A stretch of 44,821 bases of DNA, from NCBI GenBank assembly GCA_035949055.1, contig DASZIO010000054.1:1-44821 (forward strand). The letters are read 5' to 3'. This stretch comes from Bog-756 sp035949055. Its GTDB lineage: Bacteria > Actinomycetota > Acidimicrobiia > Acidimicrobiales > RAAP-2. Every line of letters starts with the position of its first letter. Position 1 is the first letter of the stretch. The position numbers were made by a program, and so were the translations under genes. Below the pieces are notes generated by a model that saw only the letters and a program-made list of their open reading frames with translations, ran no database searches and had not been told where the DNA came from. This document shows, one piece after another, positions 33,163 to 41,585 of this stretch.

Positions 33163-34407
33163 TTGAAGATATTGGTACTCGGTGGCGATGGTTACCTGGG
33201 GTGGCCGACCGCACTGTATCTATCCCGTCGGGGCCACCGGGTAGGAGTAGTCGACAACTTCGCTCGGCGTGGATATGACCTCGAGATGGGTGTCGACAGC
33301 CTGGTGCCGATCGTCAGCCTCCAGCGCCGAATCCGGCGTTGGCAGGAGATCTCCGACCTCGCCATGGACCTCTTCGTCGGCGACCTGACCGACCCCAGCT
33401 TCGTCGGTGCCACGTTCGCCTCATTCCAGCCCGACGCGGTCGTGCACTTTGCCGAACAGCGCTCGGCCCCATACTCGATGATCGATCGGCACCACGCCGT
33501 CTACACTCAGGTGAACAACGTGGCGGGGACGCTCAACCTGCTCTACGCCATCGCTGAACAGAACCGGGACATCCACCTGGTGAAGCTGGGCACGATGGGG
33601 GAGTACGGCACGCCCAACATCGACATCGAAGAGGGCTTCATCGAGATCACCCACCGCGGGCGGACCGACGTCCTGCCCTATCCGAAGCAGCCCGGCTCCT
33701 TTTACCACCTCTCCAAGGTCCACGACAGCGCCAACATCATGTTCGGTTGTCGGATCTGGGGGATCCGGGCCACCGACCTCAACCAGGGCATCGTCTACGG
33801 GCACGAGACCGAAGAGACCGCCCTGCACCCTGATCTCGCCACCCGATTCGACTACGACGGTGTGTTCGGTACCGTCCTCAACCGGTTCTGCGTACAGGCG
33901 GTCACGGGCCACCCGCTGACCGTGTACGGGTCCGGCGGACAGACCCGTGGGATGTTGAACATCCTCGACACGCTGGCCTGTGTCGAGTTGGCCTTGGAGA
34001 CTCCAGCCGAGCGCGGCGAGTTCAGGGTCTTCAACCAATTCACCGAGTCCTGCTCGGTTGCCGAAATGGCGGAGATGGTCGCCGCCGAGTTCACCGGCGA
34101 CGTGACGATCGAGAACTGCGCGGATCCGCGGGTCGAGAAGGAAGAGCACTACTACCGGGCCGCCCACACCAAGCTGCTCGACCTCGGACTGGTTCCCCAT
34201 CTGTTGACCTCGTCCGTCATCCAGTCCATCCTGTCGGTGGCTCACAAGTACAAGGCCAACGTCAACGCGGATGCCATCCGTCCCACCGTGGAGTGGCGGA
34301 GCACGGCGAGCGACCTCGCCACCTCGGGAGCATCGCCCAGCCAGCGGGGACCGGCCAGGGCCGCGGCGTCGGCCGGCCCGATGCGAGCGACCATCTTCCA
34401 GCGGTAG
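33163..34407 (+). CDS. sqdB: UDP-sulfoquinovose synthase (SQD1/SqdB type)
   Basis: It makes UDP-sulfoquinovose from UDP-glucose and sulfite, the head-group donor for the sulfolipid SQDG. The 414-residue SDR-fold protein has the NAD loop GGDGYLGW (7-14) and a near-continuous match to plant and cyanobacterial SQD1, including HFAEQRSAPYSMIDR, KLGTMGEYGTPNIDIEEG and RDYDGVFGT-type segments (here FDYDGVFGT). Catalytic Thr144, Tyr181 and Lys185 (YHLSK) correspond to T145/Y182/K186 of the Arabidopsis enzyme. TTG 33163 is selected by AAGGAG 7 nt upstream and because homology starts there. No sulfolipid glycosyltransferase (SqdX/SqdD) is adjacent. A C-terminal Ala/Ser/Pro tail of ~35 residues is extra. 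Confidence 0.92.
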   Translation: MKILVLGGDGYLGWPTALYLSRRGHRVGVVDNFARRGYDLEMGVDSLVPIVSLQRRIRRWQEISDLAMDLFVGDLTDPSFVGATFASFQPDAVVHFAEQRSAPYSMIDRHHAVYTQVNNVAGTLNLLYAIAEQNRDIHLVKLGTMGEYGTPNIDIEEGFIEITHRGRTDVLPYPKQPGSFYHLSKVHDSANIMFGCRIWGIRATDLNQGIVYGHETEETALHPDLATRFDYDGVFGTVLNRFCVQAVTGHPLTVYGSGGQTRGMLNILDTLACVELALETPAERGEFRVFNQFTESCSVAEMAEMVAAEFTGDVTIENCADPRVEKEEHYYRAAHTKLLDLGLVPHLLTSSVIQSILSVAHKYKANVNADAIRPTVEWRSTASDLATSGASPSQRGPARAAASAGPMRATIFQR

Positions 34408-34549
34408 TCCACCACGCGGTCCGGTCGATCACATGGGTTGATCCAAGGCCGCCACAATGCGACAACCGTGACTGAGGAGCGGGCGGAGACTCGGGTACGA
34501 GCGGCCCGCAAGCGAGGGTCGGCGCAGGTCGGGATCGGATCCCCGGCAC

Positions 34550-34555
34550 TATCGT
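34550..34555 (+). promoter_or_regulatory. -10 hexamer TATCGT of the membrane-anchored unknown gene
   Basis: It ends 7 nt before ATG 34563. The 155-bp gap after the sulfoquinovose synthase gene otherwise shows nothing. Confidence 0.4.
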
Positions 34556-34562
34556 CGTCGGG

Positions 34563-35762
34563 ATGCCCAGAGCCCGACGGAGACGGAGACGTTCCGCCTC
34601 AAGACGCGGCCGAGGGCGACGGGTGGTGTTGGTGCTGGTCGTCGTGGCGGCGGCCCTCTTGGCCGTCGGATCACTGATCGAAATCAATGCCCAATCCGGA
34701 CCGTTCCGAACATCGACCGATGCCGGGTACGGTGCCATGGCCTCCAAGCTCGTCACTGCTTCCAACCTGACCGGCAACCAGTTGGCGTTGCTGATGAACA
34801 GCGCACCGCAGTTGGCCAATCACCCGCTCCCCTATACGGCCCGCGCCGTACTCCAGCAGGGCCTCGACGAGGCGGTGAATTCGACGTCGGCCCAAGCCGG
34901 CCAAGCCGCCGCGCTGGAGCCTCCCGCCCCCACCGCGGATGCCGGCCCTCGATTCGCCGCGGTGATGTCGGATCGCGCATCGGCTGCCCTCGTCCTCCGG
35001 TCGAATGTCGATCAGATGCTCGGCATGACGTCCCTTCCCGTCGCCGGTGCGCCGGAATCATCGGCACCACCGACGCCCGCGCTGCAGATATCGGTCGATC
35101 AGGCGTCGGCCGGCATGACGGCGGCCGGGGTCCTGTTCCAGCACGCCGACGACCAGTACCGCGGCTTGCTCGTCGATCTCCGGGCCGATCGGGTCCCGAT
35201 CCGGCTCCCCCGCTCGGTCTGGGTCCCGACACCGGTGGTCGCCGCGCCACTCGGACCGGCGCGACTCGGCGCGACGGCGGCCCTGCTGAATGCATCGGCG
35301 GCCCTGGTCCCCTTCCACCAGCTGATCATCACCGCGGTCGGGCTCGTGCCCGAGCCGGTGGCCTCCGCCGGTGCTCAGACCTCCATCCCCGGTTGCACGG
35401 CACCCCAATCGACCGCCGCCGGTGGCTCGTCGACGGTGCTGCCGCCGACCACGTCGGTTCAAACGACGGTGACCGTGACCAACTGCGGCACGGTGGTCGA
35501 GCCCGTGGTCCGGGTATCCGAGACGTTGGCGCCGGCGGATCCACCGGGCACGCCACCACCACCGGCCGCTGCCGCGGGCGGGACGTACCAGGCCCAGGCC
35601 AGCCTCCGATCGGGCTCGTCCTCGGCGCTGTCGATGGAGCCCCTCCGGGTCGCCGCCGGCCATCGCTACACCCTCACCGTCTCGATCGCCATCTCGGTGA
35701 GCCAGCAGGCCAACGACCCGGCGGGGTCCACCCAGCAACTCCTTCTGCTGATCTCGGGCTGA
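34563..35762 (+). CDS. Membrane-anchored extracytoplasmic protein of unknown function
   Basis: I do not recognise a family. The 399 residues start with a dense Arg cluster (MPRARRRRRRSASRRGRGRR), then one membrane segment (VVLVLVVVAAALLAVGSLI, about 21-39). Outside are an Ala-rich helical part (about 50-210), a hydrophobic stretch (ASAALVPFHQLIITAVGLVP), two Cys that could form a disulfide (IPGCTAP and VTNCGTV), and a C-terminal beta-rich domain (about 295-399) with alternating Thr/Val strands like an Ig/CARDB fold. Proline-rich linkers separate the parts. It lies between the sulfoquinovose synthase and citrate synthase genes without obvious functional linkage. Confidence 0.75.
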   Translation: MPRARRRRRRSASRRGRGRRVVLVLVVVAAALLAVGSLIEINAQSGPFRTSTDAGYGAMASKLVTASNLTGNQLALLMNSAPQLANHPLPYTARAVLQQGLDEAVNSTSAQAGQAAALEPPAPTADAGPRFAAVMSDRASAALVLRSNVDQMLGMTSLPVAGAPESSAPPTPALQISVDQASAGMTAAGVLFQHADDQYRGLLVDLRADRVPIRLPRSVWVPTPVVAAPLGPARLGATAALLNASAALVPFHQLIITAVGLVPEPVASAGAQTSIPGCTAPQSTAAGGSSTVLPPTTSVQTTVTVTNCGTVVEPVVRVSETLAPADPPGTPPPPAAAAGGTYQAQASLRSGSSSALSMEPLRVAAGHRYTLTVSIAISVSQQANDPAGSTQQLLLLISG

Positions 35763-35907
35763 GGAGGGCGGCCCGGGCCCCCGGCCGGCGGGTGCCGGCG
35801 GTGGCCGATCCGCGGCGGAGGCCCTGACAAGGCGAGCCCACGCTGTGCAACCCTCGTCGAGTGGCCGGCGGGGGGGAGATTCTGGCCGACGGCGCAGAGG
35901 CTGGATC

Positions 35908-35913
35908 TAGGAT
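35908..35913 (+). promoter_or_regulatory. -10 hexamer TAGGAT upstream of citrate synthase
   Basis: It ends 6 nt before the ATG of a 9-codon ORF, and 41 nt before the citrate synthase start. Confidence 0.45.
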
Positions 35914-35919
35914 TGGTGT

Positions 35920-35949
35920 ATGGGCGAGTTTGACGACAGAAGGGCCTGA
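35920..35949 (+). CDS. Possible leaderless 9-codon upstream ORF (MGEFDDRRA)
   Basis: It starts at the ATG placed 6 nt after TAGGAT and stops 5 nt before the citrate synthase GTG. Its end contains the AGAAGGG that could serve as the ribosome binding site of the next gene. It could be a translated leader peptide or a chance ORF; nothing but the geometry supports it. Confidence 0.3.
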   Translation: MGEFDDRRA

Positions 35950-35954
35950 CGAGC

Positions 35955-37226
35955 GTGGCCGAGAGCATCACCATCACCGACAACCGCACGGGGGAGTCAC
36001 TTGAAATCCCCATCGAGAACGGAGGCGTGTCCTCGGCCCAGTGGTCGAAGCTGCTCCCCGGCATCTGGTTCTACGACCCGGGGTTCGTTTCGACCGCGGC
36101 GTGCGAGAGTGCCATCACCTATCTCGACGGCGACAAGGGCATCCTCCGCTATCGGGGCTACCCGATCGAGCAGCTGGCGGAGAACTCCACTTACCTCGAG
36201 GTGGCCTACCTCCTGCTGAACGGCGAGCTCCCCACCGCGAGTCAGTTCGAGGTCTGGGAGCGGGAGATCACCCTCCACACGTTCATCCACGAAAACGTCC
36301 GGAAGCGGTTCCTCGAGGGATTCCACTACGACGCCCACCCGATGGGAATGCTGGTTTCGGCGGTCGCCGCGCTCTCGACCTTCTACCTGGACGCAAAGGA
36401 CATTTTCGACGTCGAATCCCGGAACAAGCAGATCATCCGGCTCATCGCCAAGATGCCGACGCTGGCGGCTGCCGCCCACCGGTTCAGCGTCGGGATGCCG
36501 TTCGTCTATCCCGACAACTCGCTCAAGTTCACCTCCAATTTCCTTTCGATGATGTGGAAGATCGCCGAACCACGGTTCGAGGCAGACCCCACCCTGGCCA
36601 GGGCCCTCGACGTCTTGTTCATTCTGCACGCCGACCATGAGCAGAACTGCTCGACCACCGCCATGCGGACGGTCGGTTCGTCGCACGCCGACCCCTACTC
36701 CGCCTGCGCCGCCGCCGCCGCCGCCCTCTACGGCCCCCGCCATGGAGGCGCCAACGAGGCAGTGATCCGCATGCTCACCGAGATCGGATCCATCGACCAG
36801 GTCGAGCCCTTCATCAAGTCGGTGAAAGAAGGGTCGGGTGGAAGGCTCCAAGGGTTCGGCCACCGGGTGTACAAGAGCTACGACCCACGAGCCAAGATCA
36901 TCAAGGAGACCGCCGACGACGTCTTCGAGATCACCGGCAAGAACCCGCTGCTCGACATCGCCTTGAAGCTGGAGGAGATCGCCCTCTCCGACGAGTACTT
37001 CACCTCCCGCAAGCTCTATCCGAATGTCGATTTCTATTCGGGCCTCATCTACCAGGCCATGGGGTTCCCGCTGGAGATGTTCCCCGTCCTGTTCGCCATC
37101 CCCCGCACCTCGGGCTGGTTGGCCCACTGGCAGGAGATGTTGGACCAGGACTCGAAGATCGCCCGGCCCCGCCAGCTCTACATCGGGGCTGAGTCCCGCG
37201 ACTACGTTCCGCTCGCATCGCGCTGA
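35955..37226 (+). CDS. gltA: Citrate synthase
   Basis: It condenses oxaloacetate with acetyl-CoA at the entry of the TCA cycle. The 423-residue protein is of the long, GltA-like type, with DGDKGILRYRGYPIEQLAE, catalytic His in ILHADHEQNCSTTAMR, the GPRHGGANEAV loop, the second His in GFGHRVYKSYDPRA, and Asp in PNVDFYSGL. It starts at GTG 35955, with AGAAGGG 10 nt upstream inside a tiny upstream ORF. The convergent tesB gene ends 26 bp away. Confidence 0.96.
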   Translation: MAESITITDNRTGESLEIPIENGGVSSAQWSKLLPGIWFYDPGFVSTAACESAITYLDGDKGILRYRGYPIEQLAENSTYLEVAYLLLNGELPTASQFEVWEREITLHTFIHENVRKRFLEGFHYDAHPMGMLVSAVAALSTFYLDAKDIFDVESRNKQIIRLIAKMPTLAAAAHRFSVGMPFVYPDNSLKFTSNFLSMMWKIAEPRFEADPTLARALDVLFILHADHEQNCSTTAMRTVGSSHADPYSACAAAAAALYGPRHGGANEAVIRMLTEIGSIDQVEPFIKSVKEGSGGRLQGFGHRVYKSYDPRAKIIKETADDVFEITGKNPLLDIALKLEEIALSDEYFTSRKLYPNVDFYSGLIYQAMGFPLEMFPVLFAIPRTSGWLAHWQEMLDQDSKIARPRQLYIGAESRDYVPLASR

Positions 37227-37252
37227 CCCGGTGGCCCGCCCGGCCCCGGTGA

Positions 37253-38152
37253 CTAGGGGGCCCGCTCACCATCGTCGGCTGAGGAGGAGTCCTTTGGTCG
37301 GGCGATCACGCGCATCAGGCCCTCTTGGACGATCGACACCACCAGGTCCCCGTCCCGGGTGAACAGGAAGCCCCGGGCCAGACCCCGCGCTCCGAAGGCC
37401 ACCGGGCTGTCCATGTCGTAGAGCAGCCATTCGTCGGCCCGGAACGGACGGTGGAACCACATGCAGTGGTCGAGGCTGGCGCCCATGAAATGGGCATCGT
37501 CCCAGCTCACATGGTGTGGGGCCAACATCGTGTCGAACAGCGACATGTCCGAGGCGTAAGCGGCGATGCAGGCGTGCAGCACGGGCTCGTCATCGAGCCT
37601 GCCGTCGGCCCGTATCCACAAGCGCTGTACCGGCTCCTTGTCCGCGCCCTGACTGAAGGGGAGTGGGCCCACGTGGCGCTGCTCGATCGGATGGGGGCGA
37701 TCGAGCCAGTCGCCGAGGGTCTCCCGGTAGGGCTCGAGCCGGTCGACGAGCGAGTCGAGCTCGTCGGGCCCCGGCACTTCCGGCATGGGTATCTGGTGCG
37801 TCAGGCCCGGCTCGTCGCGGTGGAATGAAGCAGACAGGTTGAAGATGGCCCGGCCGTGTTGGATGGCGACCACCCGGCGGGTGGTGAAAGACCTCCCGTC
37901 CCGAATGCGATCCACCTCGTAGAGGATCGGCACGTTGGGATCCCCCGGCCGCAGAAAGTACGCGTGCAGTGAATGGGGTCGCCCGATCTCGACCGTCCGA
38001 CCGGCTGCCATCAGCGCCTGCGCGGCCACCTGGCCGCCGAATACCCGCTGTCGGTCCTCGTTGGGGCTCACGCCCCTGAAGATGTTGACCTCGATGGGCT
38101 CGAGGTTCAGCAGGTCGACGAGGAGGTCAAGATCTTCACTCACGGACACCAT
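37253..38152 (-). CDS. tesB: Acyl-CoA thioesterase II
   Basis: It hydrolyses acyl-CoA to free acid and CoA. The 299 residues form two hotdog domains. The first has RVFGGQVAAQALMAAGRTV and HSLHAYFLRPGDPNVPI; the second has LWIRADGRL and the conserved SLDHCMWFHRPFRADEWLLY with the catalytic Asp. ATG 38152 has AAAGG directly upstream, which is too close; GTG 38143 would give a 9-nt spacing and is a real alternative. It is divergent from the GH1 gene with a 47-bp shared gap. Confidence 0.94.
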   Translation of the reverse strand: MVSVSEDLDLLVDLLNLEPIEVNIFRGVSPNEDRQRVFGGQVAAQALMAAGRTVEIGRPHSLHAYFLRPGDPNVPILYEVDRIRDGRSFTTRRVVAIQHGRAIFNLSASFHRDEPGLTHQIPMPEVPGPDELDSLVDRLEPYRETLGDWLDRPHPIEQRHVGPLPFSQGADKEPVQRLWIRADGRLDDEPVLHACIAAYASDMSLFDTMLAPHHVSWDDAHFMGASLDHCMWFHRPFRADEWLLYDMDSPVAFGARGLARGFLFTRDGDLVVSIVQEGLMRVIARPKDSSSADDGERAP

Positions 38153-38185
38153 CCTTTCAGGCGGTGGCGCAGGGGTCAGACCCAC

Positions 38186-38191
38186 TACGGT
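38186..38191 (+). promoter_or_regulatory. -10 hexamer TACGGT of the GH1 gene
   Basis: It ends 8 nt before GTG 38200, inside the 47-bp gap shared with tesB. Confidence 0.5.
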
Positions 38192-38199
38192 TACCGCTC

Positions 38200-39372
38200 G
38201 TGCCGGAGATCTCCTTTCCCGACCACTTCGTCTGGGGCACGGCAACCAGCGCCCATCAGATCGAAGGGGGCAACCTCAACACCGACTGGTGGCAGTTCGA
38301 ACATGACGTCGCGTCCGGTTGCGCGGACGTGAGCGGCGATGCCTGTGACTCGTTCAGCCGCTTCCCCGAGGACGTCGCCCTGGTCGCCGGTCTCGGCCTC
38401 TCCTCGTACCGGTTCTCACTCGAATGGAGCCGCATCGAGCCGGAGGAGGGGGAGTTCTCGCGTGTGGCTCTCGATCACTACCGACGGATGGCGGCCACCT
38501 GTCGCGAACACGGCATCATGCCCGTCGTCACCTTCCACCACTTCACGCATCCTCGATGGCTTGCGGCCGCAGGCACCTGGGAGTCGCGGCACGCCCCGGA
38601 TCGTTTCGCCCGATTCTGCGAACGAGCCTCCGCGCACCTCGGCGACCTGATCGGCATGGCGTGCACGCTCAACGAGCCCAACGTGGTGGCCACCATGGGT
38701 TGGCGGCACGGGATCTTCCCGCCTCGGGTCCGGGATCGTGTCCGGAGGGGGGCGGTCAACGAGGCGCTCGTCAACGCCCACCGGAAGGCCGTCGAGTCGA
38801 TCAGGTCAGGCCCGGGCGAATTCCCGGTCGGCCTGACGCTGTCGATGACCGACTTCCAGCTGCAGCCCGGGGGCGAGGCCTGGCTGGAGCGGATCAGGCG
38901 TCCGTCCGAGGACGTGTTCCTCGAGGCCACCGGCGGCGACGACTACATCGGGGTGCAGACCTATACCAGGGCCAGGGTGGGTCCCGAGGGCTCTCTCGGC
39001 CCCGAGGCCGGGGTTCCGACCACCCAAATGGGGTACGAGTTCTGGCCCGAGGCACTGGAGGGGACGATCAGGCGGGCCTGGGAGAAGGCCGGAGGCCTGC
39101 CGGTCTGGGTCACCGAGAACGGCATCGGGACCGACGACGACCCCTCGAGAATCGAGTACGTCGGGCGTGCACTGGCCGGGGTGAGGCGCTGTCTCGACGA
39201 CGGCATCGACGTGCGTGGGTACTTCTACTGGAGCCTTCTCGACAATTTTGAGTGGGTGCTCGGCTACAAGCCGACGTTCGGCCTGGTGGCGGTCGACCGC
39301 GAGACCTTCGAGCGCCACCCCAAGCCCAGCGCCACCTGGCTGGGTGGTATCGCCCGATCCAACGCCCTCTGA
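38200..39372 (+). CDS. Glycoside hydrolase family 1 (beta-glycosidase)
   Basis: This retaining beta-glycosidase has the GH1 N-terminal signature FPDHFVWGTATSAHQIEGG, acid/base Glu159 in CTLNEPNV, nucleophile Glu306 in VWVTENG, and the C-terminal YFYWSLLDNFEW. At 390 residues it is shorter than the usual 440-480, the loss lying in the loops between strands 5 and 6. The usual NYY sequence after strand 6 reads VQTY. It has no signal peptide, so it acts in the cytosol on imported or intracellular glycosides; the sugar is unknown. Confidence 0.92.
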   Translation: MPEISFPDHFVWGTATSAHQIEGGNLNTDWWQFEHDVASGCADVSGDACDSFSRFPEDVALVAGLGLSSYRFSLEWSRIEPEEGEFSRVALDHYRRMAATCREHGIMPVVTFHHFTHPRWLAAAGTWESRHAPDRFARFCERASAHLGDLIGMACTLNEPNVVATMGWRHGIFPPRVRDRVRRGAVNEALVNAHRKAVESIRSGPGEFPVGLTLSMTDFQLQPGGEAWLERIRRPSEDVFLEATGGDDYIGVQTYTRARVGPEGSLGPEAGVPTTQMGYEFWPEALEGTIRRAWEKAGGLPVWVTENGIGTDDDPSRIEYVGRALAGVRRCLDDGIDVRGYFYWSLLDNFEWVLGYKPTFGLVAVDRETFERHPKPSATWLGGIARSNAL

Positions 39373-39414
39373 CGATCCGGCGCCCACCCCCAGAAAGTTC
39401 ACAGAATCGACGGC

Positions 39415-39420
39415 TAGGGT
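39415..39420 (+). promoter_or_regulatory. -10 hexamer TAGGGT of the GtrA-like gene
   Basis: It ends 7 nt before ATG 39428, in the 55-bp gap after the GH1 gene. Confidence 0.45.
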
Positions 39421-39427
39421 CTCTCCG

Positions 39428-39928
39428 ATGAGCAGCCTCCCCGCACGGGTGGAGCACCTGTGGCAGAAGCGGGACACACCCCAGGCCAAGCAGCTGTTCC
39501 GCTACTCGATGGTGTCCGTGGTGTCCACCGCGGTCTCGTTCGGGGTGATCGCGATCGTCTTCGGCGCGCTCCATCTGTTCGGCGAGATCGGCAGCACGGT
39601 CTTTGCCAATGTGACGGCCACCATCCCGTCGTACTACCTGAACCGCAAGTGGGTGTGGGGGAAGAGTGGCCGTTCCCATCTGGTGAAGGAGATCATCCCG
39701 TTCTGGACCATGTCGGCGATCGGCATCGTGGTCTCGATCTTCGGCGCGGCGGTGGCCAAGCACCTCGGGAAGGTTCATCATCTGACCCATATTCAGCAAA
39801 CGGTGGTGGTGCTGGCGGCCAACGTCATGTCCTTCGGTGTGTTCTGGATCCTCAAGTATCTGGTGTTCAACCGGCTCTTCCACGTCCATCCGCTGGAGGA
39901 GCTCGACGAGCTCGTCGAGGCAGCCTGA
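39428..39928 (+). CDS. GtrA-like family membrane protein
   Basis: The 166-residue protein has four membrane helices (starting near FRYSMVSVVSTAVSF, IGSTVFANVTATIP, IIPFWTMSAIGIVV and VVVLAANVMSFGVFWI) and the GtrA signatures YYLNRKWVW and FWILKYLVFNRLF. GtrA proteins are thought to move polyprenyl-phosphate sugars across the membrane or to assist glycosyltransferases. The C-terminus is acidic (EELDELVEAA). No glycosyltransferase adjoins it, though an MptB-like enzyme lies 2.4 kb away. Confidence 0.88.
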   Translation: MSSLPARVEHLWQKRDTPQAKQLFRYSMVSVVSTAVSFGVIAIVFGALHLFGEIGSTVFANVTATIPSYYLNRKWVWGKSGRSHLVKEIIPFWTMSAIGIVVSIFGAAVAKHLGKVHHLTHIQQTVVVLAANVMSFGVFWILKYLVFNRLFHVHPLEELDELVEAA

Positions 39929-40010
39929 GCTCCTCCCGGGTTCTTGAGTCAGGCGGCGCCACGGGCCTACGTTGGCCTGAGAGTCGCCAGGGCCGGGAAG
40001 GAGTGTGGGG

Positions 40011-40826
40011 ATGATCGCGACAGTGACCCACAGCGGCTCGGTGGTGTTGGTCACAGCGGTCTTTCTGGCCAGCGCGGTCGAGATGGTCGAGGCGCTGACC
40101 ATCGTCCTGGCGGTCGGCGTGACCAAGGGATGGCGCTCGGCCCTCGAAGGCGCGGCGGTCGCGCTGATCGTACTGGGAGTCCTGGTCGTCGCCCTCGGTC
40201 CGACGCTCATTCATCTGGTCCCCCTGACGGTGCTCCGTTTGGTGGTCGGCGCCCTTCTTTTGGTGTTCGGCCTGCAGTGGTTGCGCAAAGCCGTCCTGCG
40301 GTCCGCCGGCCTCAAGGCCAAGCACGACGAGGACGCCATCTTCGCCGAGCAGGTGGCCGCCCTCTCTGGATCGACCCCGTCGGCCGGCCGGGACACGACC
40401 GGATTCGTGGTGGCGTTCAAGGGCGTCTTCCTCGAGGGCCTCGAAGTCGCGGTGATCGTGGTCACCTTGGGGTCGACCTCCCACAATCTGGGACTGGCCG
40501 CCGCCGCCGCCGGCGCGGCCGCGCTGGTGGTGTCCGTCGCCGGCCTGATCGTGGCTCGCCAGCTGTCGTCGGTGCCGGAGAACGCCTTGAAGACGGTGGT
40601 GGGCCTGATGCTCGTCAGCTTCGGCACCTTCTGGGCCGGGGAGGGGGTCGGCGTGCACTGGCCGGGGTCCGATCTGGCCATCCCGGTCCTCGTCGGTGCC
40701 TACGGTCTGGCGGCCTGGGCGCTGGTGGCTCTGCTCGAGCGGAGCACCCGGCCCCGCCCCGCCCCGGCGTCGGAGAGCGGTGCTACCCCGCCCCTCCGTC
40801 CGGCCGACACGGCAGAGGCCGGGTGA
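40011..40826 (+). CDS. COG4280-type integral membrane protein, putative transporter
   Basis: This is a 271-residue protein with about seven membrane helices. Two similar motifs, SAVEMVEALTIVLAVG near the N-terminus and GVFLEGLEVAVIVVTLG in the middle, suggest an internal duplication. Each places acidic residues in a membrane helix, as do the E-x-x-E motifs of FTR1 iron permeases and the acidic motifs of GDT1-type cation exchangers. A cation-transport role is inferred; COG4280 proteins are uncharacterised as far as I know. AAGGAG 7 nt upstream fixes ATG 40011. The small membrane protein after it is probably cotranscribed. Confidence 0.8.
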   Translation: MIATVTHSGSVVLVTAVFLASAVEMVEALTIVLAVGVTKGWRSALEGAAVALIVLGVLVVALGPTLIHLVPLTVLRLVVGALLLVFGLQWLRKAVLRSAGLKAKHDEDAIFAEQVAALSGSTPSAGRDTTGFVVAFKGVFLEGLEVAVIVVTLGSTSHNLGLAAAAAGAAALVVSVAGLIVARQLSSVPENALKTVVGLMLVSFGTFWAGEGVGVHWPGSDLAIPVLVGAYGLAAWALVALLERSTRPRPAPASESGATPPLRPADTAEAG

Positions 40827-40847
40827 CGTGGCGGTGATCGGTTCGAC

Positions 40848-41069
40848 ATGGTGAAGCGGTTCATCATCGGCGTCGGTCGGTTCTGGTGGGACTTCCTGGT
40901 CGGGGACACGCCCGAGCTGTTCGTCGGCGCCGTCACGGTCGTCGGACTGGTCGCTCTGCTGTGCCTCGATCACGCGCTGAGAACCGCCTGCGCGGTGATC
41001 CTCCCCCTTCTGGTGATGGGATTGCTCGCGCTGTCGGTGTGGAGGGCAGCTCGGGCCGGCTCGTCCTGA
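40848..41069 (+). CDS. Small two-helix membrane protein
   Basis: This 73-residue protein has an amphipathic, aromatic start (MVKRFIIGVGRFWWDFLVGD) and two hydrophobic helices (about 24-40 and 44-64). It lies 21 bp after the COG4280-type gene on the same strand. The opening VGRFWWDFLVGDTPE is a pattern I recall from uncharacterised actinobacterial membrane proteins. A function as transporter partner is a guess from position. Confidence 0.65.
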   Translation: MVKRFIIGVGRFWWDFLVGDTPELFVGAVTVVGLVALLCLDHALRTACAVILPLLVMGLLALSVWRAARAGSS

Positions 41070-41084
41070 GCGGAGCGCTCCGGA

Positions 41085-41573
41085 TCAGTCGCGGAAGTTG
41101 CTGAACTGCAGCGGGATCCCGAAGTCCTCGGCCTTGCAGGCGGTGATCACCGTCTGGAGGTCGTCGCGCTTCTTGCCGCTCACCCGGAGCTGGTCTCCCT
41201 GGGTCTGCGAGCTGACGCCTTTGAGGCCGAGGTCCTTGATGAACCTGTTGATCCGCTTGGCATGATCGGAGGAGATGCCGGCCCGGATGGCCAGTCGTTG
41301 CCGGGCGGAGCCCCGTGAGCCCTCTTCGACCTTCCCGATTTCGAAGGCCTTGAGCGAGACCTGCCGCTTGACCAGGCGCTCTTGGAGGACCTGAAAGAGG
41401 GCGCGCAGGCGGTCGTCGGTGGACGAGGACAACAGGACCTCCTTGTCGGTGAGCTCGATCGAGGAGTCGGTGCCCTTGAAGTCGAAACGCGTGGCCGCCT
41501 CGCGATTGGCCTGATCCACCGCGTTGCGGACTTCTTGCATGTCGACCTCGGAGACAACATCGAACGTGGGCAT
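41085..41573 (-). CDS. YajQ-family nucleotide-binding protein
   Basis: The 162-residue protein matches YajQ: MPTFDVVSEVDMQEVRNAVD at the start, then ATRFDFKGTDSSIEL, a central QVLQERLVKRQV helix, and GVSSQTQGDQLRVSGKKRDDLQ to the end PLQFSNFRD. It has two ferredoxin-like RNA-binding-type domains. Some members bind cyclic di-GMP and act in regulation (Xanthomonas). Whether this one does is unknown. ATG 41573 is the family start and has TACTGT ending 6 nt upstream. Confidence 0.95.
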   Translation of the reverse strand: MPTFDVVSEVDMQEVRNAVDQANREAATRFDFKGTDSSIELTDKEVLLSSSTDDRLRALFQVLQERLVKRQVSLKAFEIGKVEEGSRGSARQRLAIRAGISSDHAKRINRFIKDLGLKGVSSQTQGDQLRVSGKKRDDLQTVITACKAEDFGIPLQFSNFRD

Positions 41574-41579
41574 CTGGAA

Positions 41580-41585
41580 ACAGTA
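41580..41585 (-). promoter_or_regulatory. -10 hexamer TACTGT of the yajQ-type gene
   Basis: It ends 6 nt before ATG 41573; no ribosome binding site fits between them. Confidence 0.5.
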
